NCBI GenBank assembly: GCA_002633005.1 | Contig: NMRA01000355.1 | Span: 396,310 to 460,309 of the forward strand | Length of the DNA stretch: 64,000 bases | DNA from: Phoronis australis | Lineage: Eukaryota; Phoronida; Phoronidae | Direction of reading: 5' to 3' | Part shown: positions 10,901 through 22,309 of the stretch, piece by piece | Layout of the letters: each line of letters begins with the position of its first letter | Position numbering within the stretch: the first letter of the stretch is position 1 | Notes under the pieces: generated by a model | The model's database searches: none | What the model was told of the DNA's origin: nothing | The model's input: the letters and a program-made list of their open reading frames with translations, nothing else | Made by a program: the position numbers and the translations under genes

Positions 10901-13900
10901 CTATGAACTGGACGACTGAGGAGGATTTTCCGATGACTGCGACTACTGTGGCACCTCCTAGTGGCAGTTTCTTTTTTTGCGCCTGTGGCTATATCTCGTA
11001 AACCATTTGCAGGGTCTTTACTAAATTTAAGAAGTGTGTTTATATGATGTTGACAACGGACGACGATGATTTGCCCCTTGGTAATAATTTTACTTTTACG
11101 TTTACCTCTGTATCTTCCAAGGTCTTCAACAGATTTTCATAAAATTTTATTGGTGAGATGATGCTATCCTCTCGTTTTCTGATGGAATCAAGATACTTTG
11201 TGCCATCTAGTTGCCATTTTTGCCCTTTTTGGCGTCTATCAACCAAATCATTCTAAGGATGGTTTAGAAAATTGGCGTATATGTTCTCAGTGTGAAGAGG
11301 ACGGTTTATGATGACGACTTCGACTACTCTGACACCATTTAGTGGTAGTTTTGTTTTGTTTTGCGCTCATAGTTTTATCTTTAACCCCCTGCAGGATTTT
11401 TATTAAATTTTGTAATAAGTGTATTTATATGAAGCTAACAACAGACAATGACGATTTTCAGGCGGATCCAATGAACACTGTGCCCCCTAGTGGCATTTTC
11501 ATTTTATTCTGTTTTCCTTTGTTTCTCTGAAGTTCCGTGACGGACTTCTATGAAATTTAGTGTATCGCTTCCTATTATATTGTATTTTTGTGCCATCTAG
11601 TGGACATTTTTATCACACAAATAAGCAACACTAAAAGCACACCATTTGCGATGCATTCGTGGGCGCATTTCAACGCTCCACGTTTCTCTTGTAATCATCT
11701 AGGGTGAATTTTCTTTTTTGAAAAAGCGAGCAACTAAAAAACTGCCTACATACCACCGACTCAAAAGAAAACAGAGACCAGAATCAACCATGCTATTTTG
11801 CCATAGCTCCCGTGCGAGAGTGTCGAGAAGTCTGAGATGGTTGTACGAGCTGTAACATCTTGCAAGTTTGTCAAGATGTCTCTTGCGCTGGTCTTACACG
11901 TTTCAAAATGGCCTCTATGGAAATGTTGTCTAACAGACGTCAGTCTGAGCTGTGTTGGCTGGGTACTAGAGAGACCTAATTTTACATGCGATACAAACCA
12001 ACTTCTTATTTAATTGACTTTTCTCATGCAGTGTGTATTTTGATTTTGGTCCATGGATATGGACGTGAGTAATTAATCAGCTGATCATTAGTTGGAATTT
12101 TAAATTATGAGTCCTGAGAAAGCAGTTTCCTTTGTGTAGGAAAAGAGTGCAGGTGGTATGATGTTATTTGCGGTGCATCGCACATGTGCAAACCAACTGA
12201 ATGCTTTTAACCTCAAATGGCTCACAAGTAAGGCTGTGCTGTGAGTAGAAGTCTCGTATGAGGATTGGCCTGTACGAACCTTCTTTTCTCACAGTTGTGA
12301 ATTGTTTGTAAAAATGGTGTCACATATCGTACAGATGAAGCTTGACCTTCTCGACAAATGAAAAGAATAGTATTTTGGAACAAATAAGGAATTAATACTT
12401 TGTAAAAATTGATGCCGTTTTTTACTGCGACAAAGGAATAATTATGGAGCTTGTGTTGACTTTTTTGTACATAGTTTAAGTCATTGTTTTTGGATCATTT
12501 TGAGTAAAAAGTGTGGGAAAAATGGCAGAATGTTTATGTATTGATTAGAATATTTGTGTTATGTGTAGCACTGTTTACATTTACCTTGTTTCATTTCAGG
12601 TGTTGGACTTCAAACCTGTGTCGCTGCTCACCAGCGATGAATACAACTACATCCTTGCTCTAAAACAAGAGTTCCGAGGCAGCATGCAAGAGTCGGCGTA
12701 CTTTCTGCGTTTCGACAACAATAGAAAACACATCGAGCGGTACTCGGACAAGTACCAATTGAATGGGTACAACGCTGGTGACAGCTGGGAACCAGGTGTG
12801 CACATATAGGTTAAAGCAGTCATTGTAACTTGATCTCTGCTTTTCCACAACTACAGATAAATTTTATTGAATTCCAACTATGAAAATAAAATTATTTTCT
12901 AAATACAGTAACAAGTTTTCAAAATAAACTAGACAACATTCAATTGCGTAACGTTTAGACACCAAGCCATTTCTCTTCAATTAGAACAAATATTTATAAC
13001 GCAAATTTGTCAAAATAACGACAACTTGCGTTTCATTTACAAAAATAAAACATTACAGCCTAGCGGCACATAACAGATATTTGACTTAACTGCCAAATAA
13101 TTCTGGCAAGAAGTTTGTTCAAGATTGCAGAGTTCTGCTTATGTATATCGTGTGTGTTTTGAAAACAACAGTTACTTAAAGCGTCTAGAAATACTGTTGT
13201 GGTGCCATATTCAAGGAGGATAATCAGCAATTGGTCGGACTTCAAGACCAGTCGCCTGGACTGGAAAACCAAATGGACAGTGATCAAATGTGTTGTTTAG
13301 ACTTCAAAACGCAACAGCCTCACCAAAAACTAGTTGGCTGGACCCAAAACACGATGGCCAGTGCTATAACTAGTTGGCCTGTGATCAAGCACGACGACCG
13401 GACTTCCTCAGATACTCACTTTGAAAGTTTTGAAGGATTCAATTAACATTTAGTGTTTATTTTCGTACTCATGAGTTCGCTTTCCTTAAAATCGGTGATT
13501 TGTTTGGCTATTGTGTTTGAGCACCGGCCAACCCATTTTAGGTCCGGCTTACCAGTTTTTTAGTGCAGTCATCTGGTTTTGTGGTACCGGTCAACCCCGT
13601 TTTGAGGTCCGACCATCTAGTTAGAACACAGGTCATTAGATTTTGCAGTCCAACCAGCTGGTTTTGAAGTTCGGGCAAGTGGTTTTGAAGTCCGACCAAT
13701 TGCTGATTCCCCCTTGATATTGCCGATCAGCATATTTGCCCTGCCAAACCAACGTCATCATGCATGGTTCTAAACTTTCATTTCATCCAAGGAGTAAACT
13801 TTTGATGTATACCACTTATCACTATATGTAATTGGTCTCAATTTGTTCCCTTAATTTTCAGACGAGAAATTATTTATTGGTTCGCTTCTTTGCCCGTTGA

Positions 13901-16292
13901 GGGTATGAAGCGCCTCCTTATGGCCATTTTGTATTACAGTGTATAACGCTCGCCTCATAGAATGATACACCGTAACAAGCCATCTTGTAGAAGCTGGTCG
14001 CAAGCAATGCTGAACTGTCAATTTTTTCAACACCTTTAAATCACTTCCAATTGGAACAAGAAACAATTTTGAGGCCCATCCCATAACAGCAAGTGGCCTA
14101 AATTTAGTGTTGGTTTTTGTAATGGATGTCAAGGTGATATCAGCTTTGTAGAGTGTCACCAATTGCATATCAAAAACACCATAGAACAACCCCACCAGTC
14201 ATCAGGCATCAAATTAGAACAACCGCAAACACTATCTGATGATTTGTTAAGTAGCGAATGTGGATTCACGAAGATTTACTGGTCGATGCATAACATGTAA
14301 AATCAGGCAACCAATCACAGCGATAGTCATTCTTCATTGTGTTCAGTGTGAAAAGTCAACACATATTGATGCTCGTTTTCCTATGGTTTCTGGTATTAAA
14401 AGGAACCACGATGCATTGCTTTAGTGGTTGCTGTGACAACTTAGTGTACAGCCACACTGTGGCTCTTTGCATTAGATTTAATTTGTGTTTTCTATCATTC
14501 TTAAAATCCGTTGAATCACGCACTCGAATATTTTAGAATATTTTCTCTAGTCAACGTTTCAGACTCTCAGCTCAATATGTGTCTACTGTTTTATGTAATA
14601 ACAATGTTGTAGCTTTCACTCTTGGTTAGAAGTTCAGCGAACTATTGCTGGTTATATCTAGTTGCCTTACACTGTTGTCATGTTGATCAGGAAAGAGTGA
14701 GCTTAATAGTTGTAGCTCTGGTTTGTGATTCTGCCTCATAGCACATGTTGCTTAATGGTAAGCAGGTTTGAATATATTGACAAACTAGACCTGCTTCTAT
14801 TTAAGTTACAGTGAGTTTTTTTTTTTACAGATTGGTCGCAATTTCCAGCCGAGCTCAAACCGGCTAAGAAGCGTAAAGGGAAGCCTATTGTGAAACCAAA
14901 TCTTGTAAAAAAGAAGACAGTCGATTTGAATTTACTCGAAAGTCTACAGGTGAAACTTGGGTCATTGTGTCACTCTCTTGATGTAGATTTTATGATAAAC
15001 TTGAGACTTGTTTCTAACCAAGCATGGAAAACTTGAGCAAATGAAAAAAGAAATTGAAAACCCAAGGACCACTAATAGAATGTTCATTTTCGACTTCATC
15101 AGTATAATAACTAATGACAATTTGCCTTAGTTTCCAGTGGTGGCCAGTAGGAATCCCACCTGACTGCAGTTTACTGTTATGTCGGACCTTTGAAGAATGT
15201 CCAAATTTGTCTATCTCAGAAAAGGGGTGACCGGATTTTATAGGAAATTTTTAGGTCCTCTGCTGCACTAAAACTGTTAGGATTTGTTTTAAATTGGTCA
15301 AGGGCAATCAAAATGAGGACTTGAAAAGCTATGTCAACAAAGGAAATGATAACTTAGAAAACTGTATCACATTTTTGACATTTCATATTGAACGTTTATA
15401 TTAAACAAAGTTTAGTATTGTTATTTGTACAATTGTTTTGCTGTAACTGTGTCATTTTCGTATAGTTCCGTGCAGTGTCACAGTTGTTTTGTGATGGAAC
15501 TCTGCGTTCTTTCAAGATTGCAAATTTCTAATCACACAGTGATAACCCCGAGGACCATGTGTTAAATGATTGTTTCAGCAGGAAGATTAGCCTCCTCTAA
15601 CCTTGTATATTTCTGTTTGAAGTTTGTGACTTCAGCTCGACCTAACTAGCTCTTTGTGGGACTTTGTATGATCTATATTTCCTCAATTATTTTATGTGTT
15701 TCTGACTAGTATATGCTCTAAATCTGTAACGTCACAGACAATGTATATGCTTATTCTGGAAAATTTTTTGGAAAAAGAAAACACACTATGGATTGAATGT
15801 GACGACGAACACTTCTCCAGGCCCTGGTGGTGGCTTGCTCAAAAGAGACCCGCTTTCCATGGTGATTCTTGTTCATGTAGGAACTGGAAAAGAAAGAACA
15901 GCAGAGCGATGGCGAACAAGAGGAGGAGGAGGAGGAACAGAAGGGGTCAGGTGATGAAGAGGTCATTGATGAAGAGTTGTATGATGAAGAGGAAATGGAA
16001 GAGGTGAGGGGCATTGTGGGATAAGGGAGGTGCATTGTGGGATGGGGAGAGCAAACAGAAGGGGTCAGGCGCTTGCTTAGTAAGAAAGCATTGGTAATGC
16101 ACCACCTGGATTTGTTTACTGTTGATTTTTGAAGGAACATTCATTCTGTGTGAAATTGGATGATAAAGCTATGGCATCATCACTTATTTCCTTTTCCAGG
16201 AGACTGATTACGTATCGTCGTACTTCGACAATGGCGAAGGTTATGGGGTGGACGACGAAGACGATGGTTTGGATGATGGCCCTACTTACTGA
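7815..16292 (+). CDS. POLR3G: DNA-directed RNA polymerase III subunit RPC7 (POLR3G/POLR3GL-like), five coding exons
   Basis: Exons 7815-7931, 12600-12795, 14831-14949, 15881-16003 and 16200-16292 join with GT/AG sites to 215 codons plus TGA. Length matches the vertebrate proteins (about 218-223). Features in order: a basic Gly/Arg N-terminus with the GYSFPVESLGF motif; a central conserved part (DFKPVSLLTSDEYNYILALK and RKHIERYSDKY); the DWSQFPAEL motif; a Lys-rich stretch; an acidic Glu-rich tail; and the terminal DYVSSYFDNGEGYGVDDED type motif. Each block has its counterpart in human POLR3G in the same order (recall). Family knowledge: RPC7 is part of the RPC3-RPC6-RPC7 heterotrimer of nuclear Pol III, used in initiation at tRNA, 5S and similar genes. 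Vertebrates have two paralogues; a single invertebrate gene would be ancestral to both. Confidence 0.93.
8645..8975 (-). mobile_element. LINE reverse-transcriptase 3' fragment
   Basis: Read on the minus strand, this gives SETAKRVSLSINTEKTKTLP, then after a stop DGEEIENVSEFTCLGSVVS, then after a frameshift ARIKKARQAHVLY. These are, in the right order, the segment after the YADD catalytic motif, the FTYLGS motif and the IKARIKKA motif of non-LTR reverse transcriptases. The YADD site is not recognised here. It has at least one stop and one frameshift, so it is a dead remnant inside the RPC7 intron, antisense to that gene. Confidence 0.65.
10052..11640 (+). repeat. Degenerate tandem array, about 145-bp subunits, with CTCF-like cores
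   Basis: Opens with a segment shared with 17.78 kb (GTTTATATGTGGACGCATT, then repeated CCGTCCGTCC). A block recurs about every 110-150 bases, each with a core close to GTGCC(A/C/T)(C/T)CTAGTGGC followed by T-rich sequence. Cores lie near 10252, 10397, 10545, 10692, 10837, 10950, 11200, 11331, 11480 and 11590, with a degenerate one near 11072. Similar blocks recur every third unit, giving a higher-order period near 430 bases. No coding capacity. Confidence 0.8.
12600..12795 (+). CDS. POLR3G: RPC7 coding exon 2 (central conserved region)
   Basis: The acceptor is TTTCATTTCAG at 12589-12599 and the donor GTGTGC follows 12795. It has 65 codons plus one base; the leftover G joins AT of the next exon to give Asp, restoring the family PDW motif. 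It contains the best conserved part of the protein, including EYNYILALKQE and HIERYSDKY. Confidence 0.93.
12796..14830. other. RPC7 intron 2
   Basis: Contains the fold-back element at 13.2-13.72 kb (entered separately). The minus-strand 114-codon frame at 13851-14195 has no recognised domain and is treated as chance. Nothing else is supported. Confidence 0.7.
13208..13722. repeat. Fold-back (inverted) repeat made of short degenerate units
   Basis: The left arm starts at about 13214 with AATCAGCAATTGGTCGGACT. The right arm ends at about 13710 with the exact reverse complement. Between these ends both arms consist of degenerate 20-30-base units of the type ACCAG-TGGTTGGACTTCAAA in opposite orientations, separated by about 100 bases of unrelated AT-rich sequence (roughly 13412-13510). 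The transcript could form a long imperfect hairpin within the intron. No transposase. Confidence 0.65.
14831..14949 (+). CDS. POLR3G: RPC7 coding exon 3
   Basis: The acceptor is a long T run then ACAG, and the donor is GTGAAA. It encodes DWSQFPAELKPAKKRKGKP, followed by a Lys-rich segment ending LLESLQ. Basic composition and position match the equivalent human segment (PDWRRLPREM and following, recall). Confidence 0.9.
14950..15880. other. RPC7 intron 3
   Basis: Bounded by matched splice sites. AT-rich; no RNA gene, repeat or exon recognised. Confidence 0.75.
15881..16003 (+). CDS. POLR3G: RPC7 coding exon 4 (acidic tail)
   Basis: The acceptor is TTCATGTAG and the donor GTGAGG. It has 41 codons opening ELEKKEQQSDGEQ and then a Glu run, GSGDEEVIDEELYDEEE. 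The acidic tail is diagnostic of RPC7; exact alignment within it is not meaningful because of low complexity. Confidence 0.88.
16200..16292 (+). CDS. POLR3G: RPC7 terminal coding exon
   Basis: The acceptor is CCTTTTCCAG. It has 30 codons, ETDYVSSYFDNGEGYGVDDE then DDGLDDGPTY, and TGA at 16290-16292. The human tail has the same NDYINSYFEDG...Y layout (recall). A possible polyadenylation signal AATAAA is at 16885-16890, about 590 bases downstream. Confidence 0.92.
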   Translation, partial: ETDYVSSYFDNGEGYGVDDEDDGLDDGPTY

Positions 16293-17777
16293 GGATGGGT
16301 GCGTTGAGTGGTGCCCAAAGCATTGTCATGGTAGCTCCGAACATGGTCGTATTTACTGAAGTTGGCTGGCATCAATCAACTTCAAGTTACCATATGTGTA
16401 TGATTTGGTCCAAGAGTAGTGATCAGCGGTTGGGGGATAACCAGAACAAAATTATAGTTAAGACAATGGTCTTATTTGGTGCGGTTGGCTGGCATCACGT
16501 GACTAAATTACCATGTATGTCTGATTATAGACAAGACTGGTTACCAGCATTTGGTAGGAAATCATGACGACAAAGATGGTGGCTCACATGACGCTCATGT
16601 GTAATTGATGTTGGTTGGAGTCGATAGTCTCATCTACAGAAAGACTTATCCTAGAACAATTTGCACTATCTGATCAGCAGCTGACCATCATCGGTCTGCG
16701 AGGAGTTGTCAACGAGGAGTCGTTTCTGCAGTCTGTTGTTGGGTGGGCAAATTGGTCGTCTAGCTTAGACCACCGATTGGGATTATGGGCATTCGCGATT
16801 GGCAATCATCATTTAATGACTTAGAACATGAACTTTGGCCAAGCTAGACATCAAGCTTTTTTTGTTCGAATTGCGTGAAATTAGAATAAAGTAAATGTTG
16901 TTCAAGTTGTAGAATTTTCAAGGACGTGGAGAAATCAAATGTTAAATGATCTGGCAGAAATGTAATTTCGAACTCTATGAGGTGTGTTTTACTCATAACA
17001 ATCAAAAAACGTTTTAATGCTACAGTAAAATTATACAAAAAAATCCAAAAACAACTCTTGACGTGTTACTACAGCAGGTGTTCTTAAGGTCTTGCTGCAG
17101 TCTGTTAACGGGAGTATAGAATGTGATTAACTCACATCCATAGGAACTGGCTCCAAATTGGAGACGAGCAATATGGCGACTGGTGGCCTGTTCAACCTGC
17201 TGTATTTTGCTTACAGAAGAATGAACCTTGACCCCTGTACTCACATAGCACATGCTTTCTAAAACAAAGCTTAACTACTGATTTTCCAGTTAGAACTTTT
17301 GACCTTTTGTAATTTCCTATTGAGAATTGGCAGGGGCTAGAATCTCCCCTAGACATCCTCAGTAAGGTGTCGTACACTTTCTGTTCTTATTGCCTGGACA
17401 AGAACTGATTATATCAGTGTGGTTAATAACACGTATGCACCCAGGTGCGGCTCGAATGAGCCCCCTATTTGGCGAAGTGGGCAAAGAAGGTCCACTTCAG
17501 ATAGCAAAAACTCCGAAAAAGGTAGAAAACGAGACAAAAGTCCACTAAAAAGGCAGAAAATAGCAAAATTTGACGAAGGAACATTTCATTAAGCTCTGAA
17601 CGTACCCTGTCAATTTTAGTAAAAGGTACATGTCAGTTCTCAAAAATTCAAGACCCTTCATTTTTTAGGCTGATTGAGCAGACCTGAATAAATGTTGGAT
17701 GCTAACGATGATACCAGTTTGCTCGCAATTGGTGTGGTTGAGATTAGTCTATAGCTGTCGGTCTCGAATTTGATTTT
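16293..17777. other. RPC7 3' flank
   Basis: Presumed 3' UTR up to the AATAAA near 16885, then intergenic DNA. At 16.3-16.56 kb a stretch of about 130 bases is imperfectly duplicated (TTGGCTGGCATCA and TTACCATATGT recur). No gene recognised. Confidence 0.55.
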
Positions 17778-18475
17778 TACGCGCCCACATATTTATATGT
17801 GGACGCATTATGCCGTCATCACCATCCGTCCGGCGTCCGCTGCTGTATCTCCAAAACCCTTTGACATATGTTCATGAAATTTGACACATATGTTCCATTT
17901 ATGAATGGGACAGTATGAGCGAACTTTCGGACGGATCCGACTGTCGGTGTGCCCCCTAGTGGCAATTTTAGTTTACCTTTGTATCTTAAAGTTCCTAACG
18001 GATTTTCATGAAATTTGGTATCTAGGTACCTATTAGTGAGATGACGCTATTCTCCCGTTTTCGAATGTATTCGACTTAGTTTGCGCCACCTAGCGGCCGT
18101 TTTTACTGTTTTCAAGTCTGTTTTTTGGGTCCACCCCTCTATCAACCAAACCGCTCAAAGGATGATTGTGAAAATTGGCATGCCATGCCAATTTCACAAT
18201 CATCCTATCATCATATGTTCTTACTATAAAGTGGACGGCCGACGACTTCAAGTACTGTGGCGTTTCCTAGTGGCAGTTTTGTTTTTAGCGCATATGGCTG
18301 TATCCCCTAAACCATTCGCAGGATCTTTACTAAATTTAGTAAGCATATTTATGTAATGTTAACAATAGACCGTGACGACGACTTTCAGACAGATCTGATA
18401 TTTGGTGTACCACCTAGTGGCAATTTTATTTTTTTACGTTAACCTCTGTATCTTCAAAGGTACTCATCGTNTTTT
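17775..18475 (+). repeat. Second copy of the CTCF-core repeat, ending at a single-N join
   Basis: Shares with 10.05 kb the opening ACATATTTATATGTGGACGC, CCGTCCGGCGTCCGCTGCT and AGCGAACTTTCGGACGGATC. Four cores are visible near 17949, 18083, 18259 and 18407. It carries an extra inverted copy of about 20 bases at 18160-18205 that is absent from the 10.4-kb unit. The repeat stops abruptly at N 18471. Confidence 0.78.
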
Positions 18476-18479
18476 TTGC

Positions 18480-18540
18480 GGCAGCCAAGGGGGGGGGGCG
18501 GGCCCAGTGGCCGCTCCCCCCTAAATCCGCCTATGATATC
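18480..18540 (-). mobile_element. End of a small GGCGGAT-terminus DNA element (MITE-like)
   Basis: Ends GCTCCCCCCTAAATCCGCCTATG, the reverse complement of a CATAGGCGGATTTAGGGGGG terminus that also begins the element at 50037. The other end is lost at the N join. Family assignment rests on the terminus alone. Confidence 0.45.
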
Positions 18541-18797
18541 TAACCTTAAAAGGACATGTAGTGCTTAGTAAGCCAACACTGCTACGAAAAATCCATATCC
18601 CTAAATATATCTAACCTTAAAACGACGTGTAGTGCTTAGTAAGCCAACACTGGTACGAAAAATCCATATCCCTAAATATATCTAACCTTAAAAAGGACTT
18701 GTAGTTCTTAGTAAGCCAACACTGCTACGAAAAATCCATATCCCTAAATATATCTAACCTTAAAAAGACCTGAACTGCTTAGTAAGCCAACACTCGT
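18535..18797 (+). repeat. 71-72-bp tandem repeat, four copies
   Basis: ATATCTAACCTTAAAA begins units at about 18535, 18607, 18677 and 18749. Each continues GTAGTGCTTAGTAAGCCAAC and ACTGCTACGAAAAATCCATA with few substitutions. A single diverged copy exists near 43785, so amplification happened only here or was lost there. Confidence 0.85.
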
Positions 18798-21700
18798 ATG
18801 TTGTCTTGCTGACTATGATGTTTTAGAGTTACCTCACTATATGCCTGAACAAATCAGGGCGTTTTTCTCCTTCCTTGAGGCAAAACGCCCACCCTACTGT
18901 AGTAAAGCGCCCAGGGGCTGGCGTTTTGCCCTGGATCGCAGAGTATTAACAAAAATGATAAGTTTGATTAAGTTTCGATAGGAACTTGTTTTTCTGAGAG
19001 TAATTATAAGATAGCATGACGTGTCATTTAATAATCCTTGATTAGTTTCTGCTACAGCTTAACGTGGCTATAAACATTCACTGAATCGTTCAAGATTCGG
19101 TTTTCTTTCGGAAAACAGGAAATATCACGAAGCGTGACTCGAATAACAGAAACATAATGGATGATACGTCCGCCATATGCAAGGAGTCTGATAACACTTA
19201 CATCAACATATATAAGCTTGTTAGAGGTCGATGTTTTTATGTCAGTTTCCATCTCGGGTGCACTAAATTTATGTATTCTCCAAGAGGAATCGCAGAAGAT
19301 TTTATTCCACCTTAGGAGCTTTAGTTTGGCTGTGACAAAGGTAATTTAAAAAATTTCCTAAAATTCTTTAAAATCTTGTGTGTTCAAATTGGCTGTGGAC
19401 AGGACTCTTTTATAGTTCTTCGGTAATATTTTTCTGCACCAAAAGCTTTGGTCCATTTGCAATGTTCACGTTTTGTTTAAGGTATCATAAATCTTTTCAG
19501 TCGATTTCTGTAAAAAGTTAAATTTATAAAAGTAGCAGTTCCTTAAAATAGCAATTTCTAAAAAAATTGCAAATTTCGTGGTGACACGTTGGTCAAGTTA
19601 CCGCTCGCTTTTCACCTTCCTCCCCCGGCTCTTCAGTTTTGATAACTGCGTAGGGTAGCTTTTCAATCCCCACCGTGATCAGTTTGCCTTTGACTCGAGC
19701 AATACTATTACATATAATAGAACTAAAGTAAGAAACAGCGTGATTCATACACAAAGTTTTTGCATTGCCCAACTTGCTCACGTCCCCAAATCAGTGTGGA
19801 CGCCTTTGCCATCAGAGCCATTGTGTATTCAACTGATATGGTCAGTGGCCTCAATTTCTAATTTAATCGAATTGCTGGAAACCACAGTCGGGAATTGGAA
19901 TTTGATGATAAAAACAAGGGGGTTTTATTATTATTATAAAGCTTTACATGTAGTCCTAACCAATAATATCAAGATGCCTTTCCTAACGTAAAATAATCCC
20001 CCAATATGCGCGTTTCGACTCTTCAACCCTATTATTACCCCCTTAAAGCCCATGCAGCCCCATCTTTGGTTCATGTTTCGGGGTGGACCTCTTTCGTTTC
20101 AATACCGAAGGTTAAGTTTTGGCAGGACACTCTGATGCCCCAAATCTGGCAAACTTCGGAACATCATATCTCAGAAATGTCTGGTCAGATTCACAGGAAA
20201 CTTTAACATTCAATTCATCAAGCACTGTTCTCCAAAACGATGTTAGAGCTTGTTAATTTTAAGTGTTTTCACTTTTGCGGTTTTCCGCTCAACTGAGTTT
20301 TGATCGAGCATTGTCAACTAAACCCTAATTTCATTGTTTCATTTTAATGTTGTCATTTTGTTCAGAATGAAATCACTGAGCAAGACTTGTGAGCTACGGT
20401 TCCAGACAACCAGCGATTTCTCGCAAAATTAGTCAATAAACATGTCAATTGCAGTGGTCATTCTGGAAATGGTGCGGCCTCTGATCTTTTCAACTCCGGT
20501 CTTAGAGCCACTTTCGAGAAATTATCAAACTATATGTTAGGAATTTTTCAACAAGACATTTTTGGGTGTTAAAATCATACAGTACTTTACAGAAATAAGT
20601 GATCTTTGGTTGTCAGTGTTAGTTCGTCAATTATTAATGAAACGTTTAGGCCCAACTAACAGGTGTGTTTTTGCATAAATTTCAAAAAGCTACTCGTGTA
20701 TTCATTGCGTAGCTAACCCTGTGTGTGCGTGTGCGCGCGTGTGTTTGTGCATGTATATACTATCACTGTTTTCTATTGGCTCTATTTTATTTGTGCAATG
20801 TCTACCAGTTTCCCATCTAAATGTTTGTTACCTGTATAATTCGAGGTCTGAGCAGTAATGTTATCTGCAGTATTGTCCCGAAAACGTGAAATAAAATCTA
20901 AGAAATGAAAAAAGCCAATCTAATACTTTGCGTTACCTATAGTACTTGCCAATAGTCCCGCTCTTGGCGGACTGTCTCACTTTTGGATTTTCCCCGCCAT
21001 TCCGCCACACCATCAAAATGTCCCGTTTTTTCACTCACGGCGAAATTGACAGATAGTATTTTATACCGCATAATCAGCCTGTCATGGCCATTACAACCGT
21101 TGATTAATCCATTTTGTTTGTCATCGCGTGTTGATTAACATTTTGACGGGAACTCGACGCCGGATTAGAACACTTGGCCCAATGGAGTTAGGGTTGTGTA
21201 TCCGGCTGACAGCATTCTGTGGGGATGTAAATCTCCTGTTTCCTCCCTTACTTTTATTTCAATGCGTCCCTGCAGAAGGCATGGGCTGTCTTACAACAAC
21301 TTGTGGCGCCTTTTATTACCCATCTTTCCAGAGATTATTATTTTATGTTTACTGATTACTTTTCTCTCATATTTTTGTACCGTTATCCGTCATAATAAAT
21401 GACGTTTATTTCGCCTAAATACGATCTCCTTTTTATCTCTGGAAACGGAGGTCTCGACGGACCTATCATTTTCGGGACATACGTCGAACATAAATGCTCT
21501 TTAACTCGTTAAATATATTTATGTGAGAATATGGACTCGTCCCACTTATATCCCCCTTTTCCCTTCTTTCGGGCTGGTCCATTAATTCTTTGTGTAGATT
21601 TGCATGAGGTTAATTTGCACACCACGCCCTAGGACATTTTATTCCTAGCCTCACTAGTGGATCATTTCTGTCATGTGCCTCGAGTTTGGTCAGCTCCTGG

Positions 21701-22309
21701 CTTCTATAAGCTGATGATTGTCACTTGCCTTAGGGTTAACCTTTGTTCTCCGTAATGTGTTTCCTGTCATTCCTTCGCTTTAGCAGCACTTACGTTTGAA
21801 TTTAATCTTCCTTCATTTTTCCCACCACCTCCCCCCCCTTTTTTTTCGCTGGTTCCTATTAAATGAGTGCTGCGCTTTTTATTTGCCCAACTTTCGAGAG
21901 ATTATTATTTTATGTTTATGTATTATTTTACACTTGTATATCTTTATCGTTATCAGTTAATATAAATTACCTTTATTTCGGTGGAATACGGTCTTTTTTA
22001 ACTCTGGAAACGAAGCTTGCGACGCACTTCGGGACATACGTCAAACATAAATGGTATTTTTACCACATAATCAGCCTGTCATGGCCATTACAACCGTTGA
22101 TCACCACATTTTGTTTATCAACGCGTGTTCATTAACATTTTGGCGGGAACCCGAGGCCAGATTAGAAGACGCTTCACTCAAGTTTTGTGAAACGACAGCC
22201 GTCGCCTTAGCGACTGAGCTATTCCCAAGCTGACGTCATTTTACGAGAACACTGAATACTTAATGCGCAATAATCGCATGTTCAGCAAACCACATTGTAT
22301 CGACATTTA
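18798..22309. other. Gene-poor region; diverged counterpart of 43.74-44.82 kb
   Basis: Shared landmarks with 43.84-44.75 kb are CGTTTTTCTCCTTCCTTGA, ATTAACAAAAATG, and GTAGCTAACCC before a GT/GC run. About 20.28-20.86 kb also matches 27.28-27.5 kb (GAGTTTTGATCGA, then the GT/GC run, then TTTGTGCAA). Two copies of a shorter repeat (ATAATCAGCCTGTCATGGCC) lie near 21070 and 22068. A frame at 19593-19781 minus has even composition but no recognised family. Confidence 0.55.

Larger units (their letters stand above)
7932..12599. other. RPC7 intron 1, 4.7 kb
   Basis: Contains a minus-strand LINE reverse-transcriptase fragment near 8.6-9.0 kb and a degenerate tandem repeat at about 10.05-11.64 kb, both entered separately. 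The rest (8.0-8.6, 9.0-10.0 and 11.65-12.6 kb) shows only short non-conserved frames. Confidence 0.75.

Noticed and set aside
13851-14195. 114-codon minus-strand frame in RPC7 intron 2
   Set aside because: No domain recognised and no splice context; not enough to call a gene.
15751-16140. 129-codon minus-strand frame with a Ser-rich stretch
   Set aside because: Antisense of the Glu-rich RPC7 exon; the plus strand has clear family similarity and splice sites.
19593-19781. 62-codon minus-strand frame with coding-like composition (ARVKGKLITVGIEKLP)
   Set aside because: No family recognised and no supported neighbouring exon.
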